From Yersinia vastinensis (lineage in GTDB: Bacteria; Pseudomonadota; Gammaproteobacteria; Enterobacterales; Enterobacteriaceae): a stretch of 64,000 bases of DNA. A program made the translations under genes and the position numbers. Of this stretch, positions 29,751 through 41,037 are shown piece after piece (the first letter of the stretch is position 1; each line of letters begins with the position of its first letter). Under the pieces are notes generated by a model. The model was not told where the DNA came from. It did not search any database and was given only the letters and a program-made list of their open reading frames with translations. The DNA lies in NCBI RefSeq assembly GCF_902726565.1, contig NZ_CACVAF010000002.1:186001-250000 (forward strand), written 5' to 3'.

Positions 29751-32700
29751 TTACTCATGTGGCGGTGGCGCCAGAACCTCACGATTACCATTATGACCCG
29801 GCGTACTCACAATCTGTTGAGCCTCCATCTGCTCAATGATACGTGCAGCACGGTTGTAACCGATACGGAATTGGCGCTGAACACCAGAGATTGACGCACG
29901 GCGTTTCTCCAGTACAAAACTGACGGCTTGGTCAAATAGCGGATCCAACTCTTCATCGCTATCCAGCCCAAGGCTACCGCCTTCGCCCTCATCCCCCCCA
30001 CTGAGAATACTTTCGATATATTGAGGACGACCGCGCGCTTTCCAATCATTAACTACGGCATGAACTTCCTGATCCCGGACAAAGGCACCATGGACACGCA
30101 CTGGAATCGACGAGTTAGGTGCCATATAGAGCATATCCCCCATTCCCAGTAGTGACTCGGCGCCGCCTTGATCGAGGATAGTCCGTGAGTCAATTTTACT
30201 GGACACGGTGAAGGCAATACGGGTCGGAATATTAGCTTTAATCAATCCCGTAATGACGTCTACTGATGGACGCTGAGTTGCCAATACCAGATGAATACCA
30301 GCAGCACGAGCTTTCTGCGCCAAACGCGCAATAAGCTCTTCAACTTTTTTGCCCACTGTCATCATCAAGTCAGCAAACTCATCCACCATCACCACGATGT
30401 AAGGCAGTTTTACCAACATTGGCGGAGAGATATCCATACTATCGGATGGCTTCCAGAATGGGTCTGGAATTGGCCGCCCCATCGCTTCAGCTTGAGCAAC
30501 TCGTTCGTTATATCCCGCAAGATTACGTACGCCCAATGCAGACATCAGTTTATAGCGCCGTTCCATTTCACCGACACACCAGCGCAATGCATTCGCCGCA
30601 TCCTTCATATCTGTTACAACTTCGGTTAACAGATGAGGAATACCCTCATACACAGACAGTTCCAGCATTTTCGGGTCAATCATGATAAAGCGCACATCGT
30701 CTGGGGTGGCTTTATACAAGATGCTGAGGATCATGGCGTTCACCCCAACCGATTTCCCAGAGCCAGTCGTACCCGCCACTAGCAAATGAGGCATTTTAGC
30801 CAGATCGGCTACCACAGGTTGCCCGGCAATATCTTTGCCTAACACGATAGCTAAAGGTGAAGGGTTATCGCGGAATTTGGCGCAATCCAGCACTTCGCGT
30901 AGGTACACGGTCTGACGGTGTTTGTTTGGCAGTTCAAGGCCAACATAAGGTTTACCCGGAATAACTTCGACTACTCGTACGGCAATAGCAGATAGAGAAC
31001 GTGCTAAATCGCGGGACAGGTTAGAAATGCGCGAAGCTTTAACACCTGGTGCCAAATCCAGCTCAAAACGGGTAATAACTGGCCCCGGAGAAATGCCAAC
31101 GACTTCGGCTTTTACCCGATAATCTCCTAACCGCGCCTCAACCAAACGAGCAGTTTGCTCCAATGCGAACATATCGACTGGCTCTTCCTCCGCTGGAGGA
31201 GAAGAAAGAAGATCAAGAGTAGGCAATGGCGTCGTAGGTTTAATCAACGGTTGGTCATTACGCATCAGGAATGGATGAATCAAACTATCCATCGCTGGTG
31301 CGGGTTGTACTGGTGAAACCGGCTGTACTGGTGCAGTCGACTGAGCCGGTATTGATTGTCCTGAATGAGATTGATGCCCTGCTGACGACTGGTAGGCGGG
31401 CGCCTGCTTAACATCATGAGGTGCAAAAGCGCCTTGAGTTGCTGCTGGCGACGTGGCTTCCTCAACATAAGGCGAAAGCGTAAACAGTGGCTCACGCGGG
31501 CTATCATTCACAAGATCAGCCACTGGTGAAAAAGTGAAAGCACTATTCGTATCAACCAACTGCATCTCTTCAGCTTGCGTATTTTCAATTACCGTACTTT
31601 GAGCGCTGTTATTTCCGCTATGAATAGCGTCATAACGATGTTGCTGTTGTGCAGCAAAAGCCTCACGCAATGCTGCTTCTTGCAACGCTTGTTCATCTTC
31701 AGGTTCAGGTGCTGAGACCGTGTTAACGCCCGAGTCTGAAACTTGCCCATAGCGCTCAGATTGTTGTTCTGCAAAGGCTTTGCGTAAGATTGCCTGCTGC
31801 AATGCATCATCATCTTCAGATACAACACCTGCATCAAATTGAGAACCAGTAACTGAAGACGGATTTTGAGTACCCTCTTCGCGCTGTTCACGCTGTTCCT
31901 GCTCGGCCATCCGTTGAGATGGCAATTTTATACCGTAGGATGCCAGTTCACGTCGCGTTGGAATACGAACAGGATTAGGCCGAGGCAACTCAGGTCCTAT
32001 GCCTTGTTTAATCTGAGAACTGCTATCACTGGTTGCCGTAAATGCGGGCATAAATGTCGCGGCAGCAGCACTTGCCGCCACGATTTCAGAGGTAGACACA
32101 GGACGATTTATTGATCCTAAGGAGGTTAGCTCATCATCAGTAGCCAGCCCTGGATTAATATGAGGTGTACTTTCTACCTGATCGCTATGCCGTTGTGCCG
32201 CTGAAAAATCAAATGGTGAATGGCTGGTAGAACTTGCAGGCTTATCCCATTCCCCCAATTGTGGCTCCAGACGCTCTGCTGGTGCAACATGGGTGGGTAC
32301 TGGAGATATCGCTTCTGCTGGAATTTCAAAAGAATAGAGTGGTGGTGTCGGTATCTCATTATCAGTCGCTGGCACTGTATTATGACTATGCCCCACGCTA
32401 GTGCTGATAACTGGCTCAACTGGCCCCTCTGTAGATGCCGCAGACAGAGGAGGTAGGTCACCATGATCTGTCGCACGTAATGAACTCAATAAAGGATCAT
32501 AATTATCTTCAATTTTGGCCGGCGCGCCACCATCAATCGGCTGTGTATCAGCCAATTTGTCTGTAACCGACGGAGCTGAGAATAAAACGTCATCATCATC
32601 TGCCAGAGCAGGATTTGCAGCCAGTACTGTTGACGCCACACCTGCCGCCACGGTTTTATTCGATACTGCATCCGTATTTTGTTCTGCAGTATTGGCTTCA

Positions 32701-33359
32701 TCAGCTGGATAATCATCCTCATCGTCGTAGCGTTCTTCACGACGTGAGCGATTTGTCATAAAGGTCAATGACCCTAAAACTACCCCGCCAATTTTTTCAG
32801 CAATAACCAACCATGACCAACCAGTGAAGAGTGTCAAACCAACAGCCCAAATACAGAGCAACGTCAGCGTCGCACCAACACCGTTGAACCAAGGCAGCAT
32901 CGCATTACTGAATAAACTGCCGATGACTCCACCTGAGGCAAAGTAATAAAGATCATCAATATTTAATGCCGCCAATCCGCATGACGTTAAGATCAACGCC
33001 AATGTACCGATTAGACGTAATGAAAGCGCAAAGTAATCGACATGTTCACTGGTATCACGCTGGCGGAATGCCGCCCAACACAACATCACCATAATGGCAG
33101 GAATGGCGTAAGCCAGAACGCCAAAAGTGAAGAATAGCGTATCAGCCATCCAGGCACCCACACTCCCGCCAAGGTTATGGATTGGTTCGTGCCATGAGGT
33201 TTGGGACCAACTCGGGTCCGAAGGATTAAAACTGAGCAGCGCGGCCATCAGGTAGGCTGCCAATAGCGTTACTACAATCAAAACAGCTTCAAGCAAGCGG
33301 CGCCCGCTGCTGAGTTTTTTCAGAGTAACTTCTTTATCTTCTGTATATTCCTGGCTCAA
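29751..33359 (-). CDS. ftsK: DNA translocase FtsK
   Basis: Divisome protein that moves the chromosome termini to the division site and activates XerCD at dif. The 1202 residues show four membrane helices in residues about 25-190, a long low-complexity linker rich in Gln, Pro, Ser and Ala (about 200-690), the RecA-like motor with Walker A GTTGSGKS (about 860-867) and Walker B-type [10 protein letters not shown], and the C-terminal winged-helix gamma domain (about 1130-1190) that reads KOPS. It is shorter than E. coli FtsK (1329), the difference lying in the linker, which is known to vary. It follows lrp in the same orientation. Confidence 0.98.
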   Translation of the reverse strand: MSQEYTEDKEVTLKKLSSGRRLLEAVLIVVTLLAAYLMAALLSFNPSDPSWSQTSWHEPIHNLGGSVGAWMADTLFFTFGVLAYAIPAIMVMLCWAAFRQRDTSEHVDYFALSLRLIGTLALILTSCGLAALNIDDLYYFASGGVIGSLFSNAMLPWFNGVGATLTLLCIWAVGLTLFTGWSWLVIAEKIGGVVLGSLTFMTNRSRREERYDDEDDYPADEANTAEQNTDAVSNKTVAAGVASTVLAANPALADDDDVLFSAPSVTDKLADTQPIDGGAPAKIEDNYDPLLSSLRATDHGDLPPLSAASTEGPVEPVISTSVGHSHNTVPATDNEIPTPPLYSFEIPAEAISPVPTHVAPAERLEPQLGEWDKPASSTSHSPFDFSAAQRHSDQVESTPHINPGLATDDELTSLGSINRPVSTSEIVAASAAAATFMPAFTATSDSSSQIKQGIGPELPRPNPVRIPTRRELASYGIKLPSQRMAEQEQREQREEGTQNPSSVTGSQFDAGVVSEDDDALQQAILRKAFAEQQSERYGQVSDSGVNTVSAPEPEDEQALQEAALREAFAAQQQHRYDAIHSGNNSAQSTVIENTQAEEMQLVDTNSAFTFSPVADLVNDSPREPLFTLSPYVEEATSPAATQGAFAPHDVKQAPAYQSSAGHQSHSGQSIPAQSTAPVQPVSPVQPAPAMDSLIHPFLMRNDQPLIKPTTPLPTLDLLSSPPAEEEPVDMFALEQTARLVEARLGDYRVKAEVVGISPGPVITRFELDLAPGVKASRISNLSRDLARSLSAIAVRVVEVIPGKPYVGLELPNKHRQTVYLREVLDCAKFRDNPSPLAIVLGKDIAGQPVVADLAKMPHLLVAGTTGSGKSVGVNAMILSILYKATPDDVRFIMIDPKMLELSVYEGIPHLLTEVVTDMKDAANALRWCVGEMERRYKLMSALGVRNLAGYNERVAQAEAMGRPIPDPFWKPSDSMDISPPMLVKLPYIVVMVDEFADLMMTVGKKVEELIARLAQKARAAGIHLVLATQRPSVDVITGLIKANIPTRIAFTVSSKIDSRTILDQGGAESLLGMGDMLYMAPNSSIPVRVHGAFVRDQEVHAVVNDWKARGRPQYIESILSGGDEGEGGSLGLDSDEELDPLFDQAVSFVLEKRRASISGVQRQFRIGYNRAARIIEQMEAQQIVSTPGHNGNREVLAPPPHE

Positions 33360-33480
33360 GAAAGGCTCTCCAGGTTCCTGTTGATTAGTATGAGTGACAA
33401 CGCCGAGAACCCTCCCGGCGTTGAAACTGTATGAATAAACAGGAGTGTAACCAAATTACTCAGGTTTTGCACCTGCCTGT

Positions 33481-33975
33481 TTACCGCGTTTGAATAACTA
33501 AACGGTTACTCTGCTTCACTTCTTCCATGACCACGTAGGTACGGGTGTCGTTAACGCCCGGTAGGCGAAGCAAGGTCTCACCGAGTAATTTACGGTAAGC
33601 AGACATATCAGGTACTCGGGTTTTCAACAAATAGTCGAAATCACCGGAAACCAGGTGACACTCTTGAATTTCCTCAAGATTTTTTACAGCGACGTTAAAT
33701 TGCTCAAACACATCCGGAGCGCCACGATTCAGAGTAATCTCAACGATAACCAGCAATGATGCATCCAAATACTGTGGATTAAGCAGTGCGGTGTAGCCAT
33801 GAATGAAGCCCTGACGCTCTAAGCGGCGAACCCGTTCCAAACATGGTGTTGGTGACAACCCTACTCGTTTTGAAAGCTCGACGTTAGAAATGCGCCCATC
33901 CTTTTGTAATTCATTCAGGATGTTACGATCTATACGATCAAGCTCTTTCCCCGGGCGTTTTTTATTATCTATCAT
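33481..33975 (-). CDS. lrp: leucine-responsive regulatory protein
   Basis: Global feast/famine regulator that binds and wraps DNA as octamers and hexadecamers, responding to leucine. The 164 residues from the ATG at 33973-33975 are nearly identical to E. coli Lrp: helix-turn-helix in residues about 20-55 (SNVELSKRVGLSPTP), then the RAM ligand-binding domain. An upstream in-frame start would add 36 unconserved residues and is rejected. It is divergent from trxB across a 767-base gap, which fits the long lrp leader seen in enteric bacteria. Confidence 0.98.
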   Translation of the reverse strand: MIDNKKRPGKELDRIDRNILNELQKDGRISNVELSKRVGLSPTPCLERVRRLERQGFIHGYTALLNPQYLDASLLVIVEITLNRGAPDVFEQFNVAVKNLEEIQECHLVSGDFDYLLKTRVPDMSAYRKLLGETLLRLPGVNDTRTYVVMEEVKQSNRLVIQTR

Positions 33976-35705
<1,730 letters not shown>

Positions 35706-35738
35706 CACTATTGGCATCACTGTTTAGCCAAATACAAG

Positions 35739-35773
35739 CGGGCAGCTGACAGATATGTGAGCTGCCCGTTTTA
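35739..35773 (+). terminator. trxB intrinsic terminator
   Basis: CGGGCAGCT (35739-35747) pairs with AGCTGCCCG (35760-35768), followed by TTTTA and TTTC. It lies 34 bases past the trxB stop. Confidence 0.85.
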
Positions 35774-35983
35774 CTTTCTGTTTTTACCCTTTATTTTTGT
35801 ACGTGCTCATGTCAATGAAAAACAGCAAATTATTGTTATTCGCTAATGCGGCAACTATCACGACCATTATGGTTTCACCTCATGACATGACGAGGTAATA
35901 TTGCCCCTCGCTGGTGTACCACCTTCAATGGTGACAAACACTTTTTGATATTTTCCAGTACTCTGTGCAGAAAAAATTGCCCG

Positions 35984-37750
35984 ATGAATAAAACACGACA
36001 GTATGAGTTGATTCGTTGGCTGAAAAGACAAAGCGCCCCCGCGCAACGTTGGCTCCGCCTGTCCATGTTACTTGGCCTCTTCAGCGGGTTATTGATCATC
36101 GCCCAAGCATGGTTACTCGCCACCTTGCTACAATCTTTGATTATTGACAAAGTACCCCGTGCAGCTTTAACTGCCGATTTTGGGATGCTGGCAGGAACTT
36201 TTGCCGTACGTGCCGTGATCAGTTGGTTACGCGAACGAGTAGGGTTTATTTGTGGCATGAAAGTGCGGCAACAAATCCGCAAAATAGTACTAGACCGCTT
36301 AGAACAACTCGGCCCTGCTTGGGTTAAAGGCAAACCCGCTGGCAGCTGGGCGACAATTATTTTGGAACAAATTGAAGATATGCAAGATTACTATTCTCGC
36401 TATCTGCCGCAGATGTATTTAGCTGTTTTTATTCCAGTGCTCATTCTGATCGCTGTCTTCCCAATTAACTGGGCAGCAGGTTTAATCTTATTTGTCACCG
36501 CCCCCCTGATCCCACTATTTATGGCGCTGGTCGGTATGGGCGCGGCAGATGCCAACCGACGTAACTTTGTCGCACTGGCTCGCCTAAGTGGCAACTTCCT
36601 TGACCGCTTACGTGGCTTAGACACTCTGCGACTATTTAACCGCGCTAAAGCAGAAACCGATCAAATCCGTGACTCTTCAGAAGATTTCCGTCGTCGTACG
36701 ATGGAAGTGTTGCGGATGGCATTCCTCTCCTCCGCCGTCTTGGAGTTTTTCGCCGCCATATCCATTGCTGTCGTCGCCGTTTATTTTGGTTTTTCTTATT
36801 TGGGGGAATTGAATTTCGGTAGTTATGGTCTTGGCGTGACTCTGTTTGCCGGTTTTCTGGTACTGATATTAGCGCCTGAATTCTTCCAGCCTTTGCGAGA
36901 TTTAGGCACGTTTTATCATGCTAAAGCACAAGCCGTTGGGGCTGCTGAATCCCTAGTGACGTTTTTGAGCAGTGAGAGCGAAGCTATCGGCCAAGGTGAC
37001 AAAGTGCTAAATGGCACCGATGCCATCGCTCTTGAAGCTGATGAATTAGAGATATTGGCACCAACAGGTGCTCATTTGGCCGGGCCACTCACCTTCTCTC
37101 TACCTGCGGGCAAGCGCGTTGCTATTGTTGGCCTAAGTGGCGCCGGCAAAAGCTCATTACTAAATCTGCTTCTGGGTTTTTTACCCTACCGTGGCTCGCT
37201 AAAAGTCAACGGAGTAGAACTACGCGAACTGAATCCACAAGCTTGGCGAAACCAATTGAGTTGGGTCGGCCAAAACCCGCACTTACCTGAACAAACGCTA
37301 ATGACCAATATTTTGCTGGGCCAGCCTGATGCTGATAGCCGTCAATTACAGTCAGCGGTTGAACGTGCGTACATCAATGAGTTTCTCAATGAATTGCCGC
37401 AAGGATTGGATACGGAAGTAGGCGACCACTCTGCTCGACTTTCTGTTGGGCAAGCCCAACGGGTTGCCGTTGCCAGAGCACTGCTCAATCCATGCCGTTT
37501 ATTGTTACTGGACGAACCTACTGCCAGTCTGGATGCCCACAGTGAACAATTGGTCATGAAAGCATTAGAGGAAGCTTCACGCCAGCAAACCACGCTGTTG
37601 GTCACCCATCAGTTGGAAGATACAGTGGGATATGATCAAATCTGGGTCATGGATAGTGGCCTTTTGGTTCAACAAGGTGATTACTCCAGTTTAAGTCAAT
37701 CTGCCGGTTCGTTTGCCAATCTGTTGTCCCATCGCAGTGAGGAGCTTTAA
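35984..37750 (+). CDS. cydD: glutathione/cysteine exporter subunit CydD
   Basis: One half of the heterodimeric ABC exporter CydDC, needed to assemble cytochrome bd oxidase and to keep the periplasm reduced. The 588 residues start at ATG 35984, which gives the E. coli N-terminus (MNKTRQ) and length; an upstream in-frame start would add 13 unconserved residues. Six membrane helices precede the nucleotide-binding domain, with Walker A GLSGAGKSS (about 382-390), the signature LSVGQAQR instead of LSGGQ, and LLLLDEPTA. The signature variant is the same as in E. coli. cydC begins two bases after the stop. Confidence 0.97.
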   Translation: MNKTRQYELIRWLKRQSAPAQRWLRLSMLLGLFSGLLIIAQAWLLATLLQSLIIDKVPRAALTADFGMLAGTFAVRAVISWLRERVGFICGMKVRQQIRKIVLDRLEQLGPAWVKGKPAGSWATIILEQIEDMQDYYSRYLPQMYLAVFIPVLILIAVFPINWAAGLILFVTAPLIPLFMALVGMGAADANRRNFVALARLSGNFLDRLRGLDTLRLFNRAKAETDQIRDSSEDFRRRTMEVLRMAFLSSAVLEFFAAISIAVVAVYFGFSYLGELNFGSYGLGVTLFAGFLVLILAPEFFQPLRDLGTFYHAKAQAVGAAESLVTFLSSESEAIGQGDKVLNGTDAIALEADELEILAPTGAHLAGPLTFSLPAGKRVAIVGLSGAGKSSLLNLLLGFLPYRGSLKVNGVELRELNPQAWRNQLSWVGQNPHLPEQTLMTNILLGQPDADSRQLQSAVERAYINEFLNELPQGLDTEVGDHSARLSVGQAQRVAVARALLNPCRLLLLDEPTASLDAHSEQLVMKALEEASRQQTTLLVTHQLEDTVGYDQIWVMDSGLLVQQGDYSSLSQSAGSFANLLSHRSEEL

Positions 37751-37752
37751 TT

Positions 37753-39477
37753 ATGCGCGTACTTCTTCCTTTTTTGGCGCTGTATCGTCGTCATTGGTTC
37801 CTGATTTGTCTGGGTATAGTGCTGGCTATTATTACCCTGCTCGCCAGTATAGGTTTACTCACGCTATCGGGTTGGTTTCTAGCGGGAACAGCCATTGCAG
37901 GTCCCGCAGGGTTATATACGTTTAACTATCTACTACCAGCAGCTGGCGTGCGTGGGGCGGCAATAACTCGCACTGCGGGCCGTTATGCCGAGCGAGTTGT
38001 CAGCCATGACGCCACATTCCGTGTATTGGCGCATCTACGGGTATTTGCATTCCAGAAGATCCTACCGCTATCCCCTGCCGGTATTGCTCGTTTTCGCCAA
38101 AGTGAGCTACTGAATCGCTTAGTCGCCGATGTTGATACACTCGATCATCTCTATCTGCGGGTGATATCACCGCTGGTTGCCGCCATTGTCATCATCGCTG
38201 CTGTGACTTTTGGTCTGAGTTATCTGGATGTCAATCTGGCCCTGACTCTGGGTACCATTCTTCTTGGGTTATTATTGTTAGTTCCGCTGGTTTTCTATCG
38301 TGCAGGTCGGCCTATTGGCCACGATTTGACTGATTTACGCGGGCTTTATCGTTCACAACTGACCTCGTGGCTACAGGGTCAGGCTGAGTTGTTAGTTTTT
38401 GGTGCATTACATCGCTTTCGTGTTTCATTAGAAGATATTGAACAACGTTGGATGGGCCGCCAAAAGCAGCAGGCTTCTCTGGCAGGTTTAGCACAAGCAT
38501 TAATGATTCTGGCCTCAGGTCTGACAGTAACACTGATGTTATGGTTGGCTGCGGCAGGGATCGGTGGAAATAGCCAACCAGATGCATTGCTGGCCTTATT
38601 TGTCTTTACTTCTTTAGCGGCATTTGAAGCTCTACTACCCGTAGCGGGTGCGTTCCAACACTTGGGGCAAGTCATTGCCTCCGCAACTCGTGTTGGTCAA
38701 TTAATGGAACAAAAACCAGAAGTGACATTCCCTACTCGTGGTCCTGAGCCAGGCTCACAGGTGGCGCTAGAAGTGACAGGGTTGAGTTTTACCTATCCAC
38801 AGCAACCCTTAGCTGTTTTACAGAACATATCGCTGTCAGTGACCGCAGGAGAGCATATTGCACTATTAGGCCGTACGGGTTGCGGTAAGTCCACATTATT
38901 ACAGCTATTAACACGGGCTTGGGATGCCAATGAGGGCAAAATTACACTGAATGGGAAACCTTTAGCCAGCTATGATGAAGCTACACTGCGTCGGATGATG
39001 ACGGTCGTCAGTCAACGGGTGCATATATTCAGCAGCACCTTGCGCGAAAACCTACTACTGGCCTGCCCAGATGCGTCTGATGCGCAACTAAAGGTGGTAT
39101 TGCAGCAAGTTGGTTTAGCGAACTTGCTGGATAACAGCGAGGGGCTAAATGCCTGGATGGGTGATGGCGGACGTCCATTGTCTGGTGGTGAACAGCGGAG
39201 GCTAGGTATTGCCCGTGCACTGCTCCATCCAGCGCCACTTTTACTACTTGACGAGCCAACTGAAGGTTTGGATGCGGAAACCGAGCAACAGATTTTGTCG
39301 CTATTGCGTCAGCATTGTCAGGAAAAAAGCCTAATCATTGTAACTCATCGCTTACACGGTCTGGAGTATATGGATCGAATCTGCGTGATGGATGGTGGAA
39401 AAATCGTTGAGCAAGGTGATCATCAAAGCTTGTTGCAGAACAAAGGGCGCTATTACCAATTCCATCAACGGCACTGA
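37753..39477 (+). CDS. cydC: glutathione/cysteine exporter subunit CydC
   Basis: Partner half-transporter of CydD. The 574 residues have an N-terminal six-helix domain (LSGWFLAGTAIAG in the first 55 residues is typical) and a nucleotide-binding domain with Walker A GRTGCGKSTLL (about 375-385), signature LSGGEQRR and Walker B LLLDEPTEG. Length matches E. coli (573). It follows cydD with a two-base gap, so they are translated together. Confidence 0.98.
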   Translation: MRVLLPFLALYRRHWFLICLGIVLAIITLLASIGLLTLSGWFLAGTAIAGPAGLYTFNYLLPAAGVRGAAITRTAGRYAERVVSHDATFRVLAHLRVFAFQKILPLSPAGIARFRQSELLNRLVADVDTLDHLYLRVISPLVAAIVIIAAVTFGLSYLDVNLALTLGTILLGLLLLVPLVFYRAGRPIGHDLTDLRGLYRSQLTSWLQGQAELLVFGALHRFRVSLEDIEQRWMGRQKQQASLAGLAQALMILASGLTVTLMLWLAAAGIGGNSQPDALLALFVFTSLAAFEALLPVAGAFQHLGQVIASATRVGQLMEQKPEVTFPTRGPEPGSQVALEVTGLSFTYPQQPLAVLQNISLSVTAGEHIALLGRTGCGKSTLLQLLTRAWDANEGKITLNGKPLASYDEATLRRMMTVVSQRVHIFSSTLRENLLLACPDASDAQLKVVLQQVGLANLLDNSEGLNAWMGDGGRPLSGGEQRRLGIARALLHPAPLLLLDEPTEGLDAETEQQILSLLRQHCQEKSLIIVTHRLHGLEYMDRICVMDGGKIVEQGDHQSLLQNKGRYYQFHQRH

Positions 39478-39606
39478 GACAAAGGTGATGTGTGATCACC
39501 AATGGAACACAGGCAGATAATCAACAAATTTGTAGCTAATATTAAGTAAAGCTGCTGAAACCAAAGCAGTATTGTCTGTCATTGATGATTAAATCCAACC
39601 TTATGA

Positions 39607-39637
39607 CGTGGCAGATAGCAAGCTAATATCTGCCACG
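39607..39637. other. perfect hairpin between cydC and aat
   Basis: CGTGGCAGATA (39607-39617) and its exact complement (39627-39637) form an 11-pair stem with a nine-base loop, 46 bases before the aat start. No T-run follows, so it may be an mRNA processing or attenuation element, or a protein-binding inverted repeat. Confidence 0.55.
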
Positions 39638-39682
39638 CCAAACGCGAAGGATATGGGCCTGTAAACGTCACCAAGGGGATTT

Positions 39683-40393
39683 ATGCGCATCACACAGCTT
39701 TCATCTCAATCATTCGTGTTCCCCTCCCCTGAGCTGGCTCTGCGCGAACCCAACGGGCTATTAGCTCTTGGCGGGGATTTATCTGCACCTCGCTTACTGG
39801 CAGCGTACCAACGAGGGATTTTCCCTTGGTTCAGTCCAGGTGAGATGATTTTATGGTGGTCGCCTGACCCTCGGGCGGTGTTGTTTCCTGAAGATTTACA
39901 TATTAGTCGAAGCATGAGGCGCTTTCTGCGCCGTTGTCCTTATCGTTTTACACTCAATCATGCTTTTGAAGATGTCATCCGCGCCTGTGCTTCTCAACGC
40001 GATGAGGGAACTTGGATTGGTGAGGATGTACAGCGAGCTTATAGTCAACTGCATGCTTTGGGTCATGCCCATTCAGTTGAGGTTTGGTTGGAAAATGAAC
40101 TGGTTGGCGGTTTGTATGGGATTGCTGTCGGTTCTCTGTTTTGCGGTGAATCCATGTTTAGCCGGGCTGACAATGCGTCAAAAAGCGCATTAATGGTTTT
40201 TTGTCATCATTTTACCCATCATGGTGGAGAACTGATTGACTGTCAGGTCCTCAACGCTCACACTGCGTCGCTGGGTGCGATTGAGATCCCACGCAACTTT
40301 TTTTTGCAGCAGTTGAGTCAACTCCAGTTTAGTCCACTACCGGCTGAATGCTGGTTACCGCAATCGTTGAATGTTTCATCCGCGATGCAGTAA
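39683..40393 (+). CDS. aat: leucyl/phenylalanyl-tRNA--protein transferase
   Basis: Adds Leu or Phe from aminoacyl-tRNA to proteins with N-terminal Arg or Lys, marking them for ClpS-ClpAP. The 236 residues match E. coli (234), with conserved blocks [20 protein letters not shown] (12-31, core of the family signature), GIFPWF (44-49) and WWSPDPRAV (57-65), and [19 protein letters not shown] (about 141-159). clpA and clpS lie 1-4 kb away, so the N-degron pathway is clustered. Confidence 0.98.
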   Translation: MRITQLSSQSFVFPSPELALREPNGLLALGGDLSAPRLLAAYQRGIFPWFSPGEMILWWSPDPRAVLFPEDLHISRSMRRFLRRCPYRFTLNHAFEDVIRACASQRDEGTWIGEDVQRAYSQLHALGHAHSVEVWLENELVGGLYGIAVGSLFCGESMFSRADNASKSALMVFCHHFTHHGGELIDCQVLNAHTASLGAIEIPRNFFLQQLSQLQFSPLPAECWLPQSLNVSSAMQ

Positions 40394-40542
40394 AGCTCAA
40401 CCACTGATAAAGAACCCCACATTAGGCTTTATCCCCCTCTTACCGGCAGACTAATTTTGCGGAAATGGTGCGATGACCGCCAACACTTCTTTACATAATG
40501 TGGGTTTTTCGGCATTATCTTGCCGGTTAAAAACTAAGGTAG

Positions 40543-40779
<237 letters not shown>

Positions 40780-40838
40780 TCGGCTAATCTGTCGCAAGTC
40801 GCCGACTCGCGAGCTCTGAGGATGTAGTCCCCCTCCGG

Positions 40839-40867
40839 CGCCCTTCCTATCATGGCAAGGGCGTTTT
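40839..40867 (+). terminator. infA intrinsic terminator
   Basis: CGCCCTT (40839-40845) pairs with AAGGGCG (40857-40863), followed by TTTTGCGTTTTC. It lies 59 bases past the infA stop. Confidence 0.75.
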
Positions 40868-40957
40868 GCGTTTTCTTTTATTTGTCGGTTTGATGCGATC
40901 CATTCATCGCAAAACTTATTTATCGAACAAACAAAAGCAAAATGTGCAAAAAAATAA

Positions 40958-40993
40958 AAAGGGCGATAGCTAAATTAGCTTATCGCCCTTTAT
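40958..40993. terminator. clpA intrinsic terminator
   Basis: AAAGGGCGATA (40958-40968) pairs with TATCGCCCTTT (40981-40991) around an A+T-rich loop that can itself extend the stem (GCTAA/TTAGC). A- and T-runs flank both sides, so it can stop transcripts from either direction between the converging infA and clpA. Confidence 0.85.
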
Positions 40994-41037
40994 TTTTCTG
41001 AATATCAAACTATTACAGTATTAGCTACTGACTGACC

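Noticed and set aside
40416-40504. CCCACATTA ... TAATGTGGG as the aat terminator
   Set aside because: The arms are nine bases and exact, and T follows, but the 71-base loop makes it unreliable as an intrinsic terminator.
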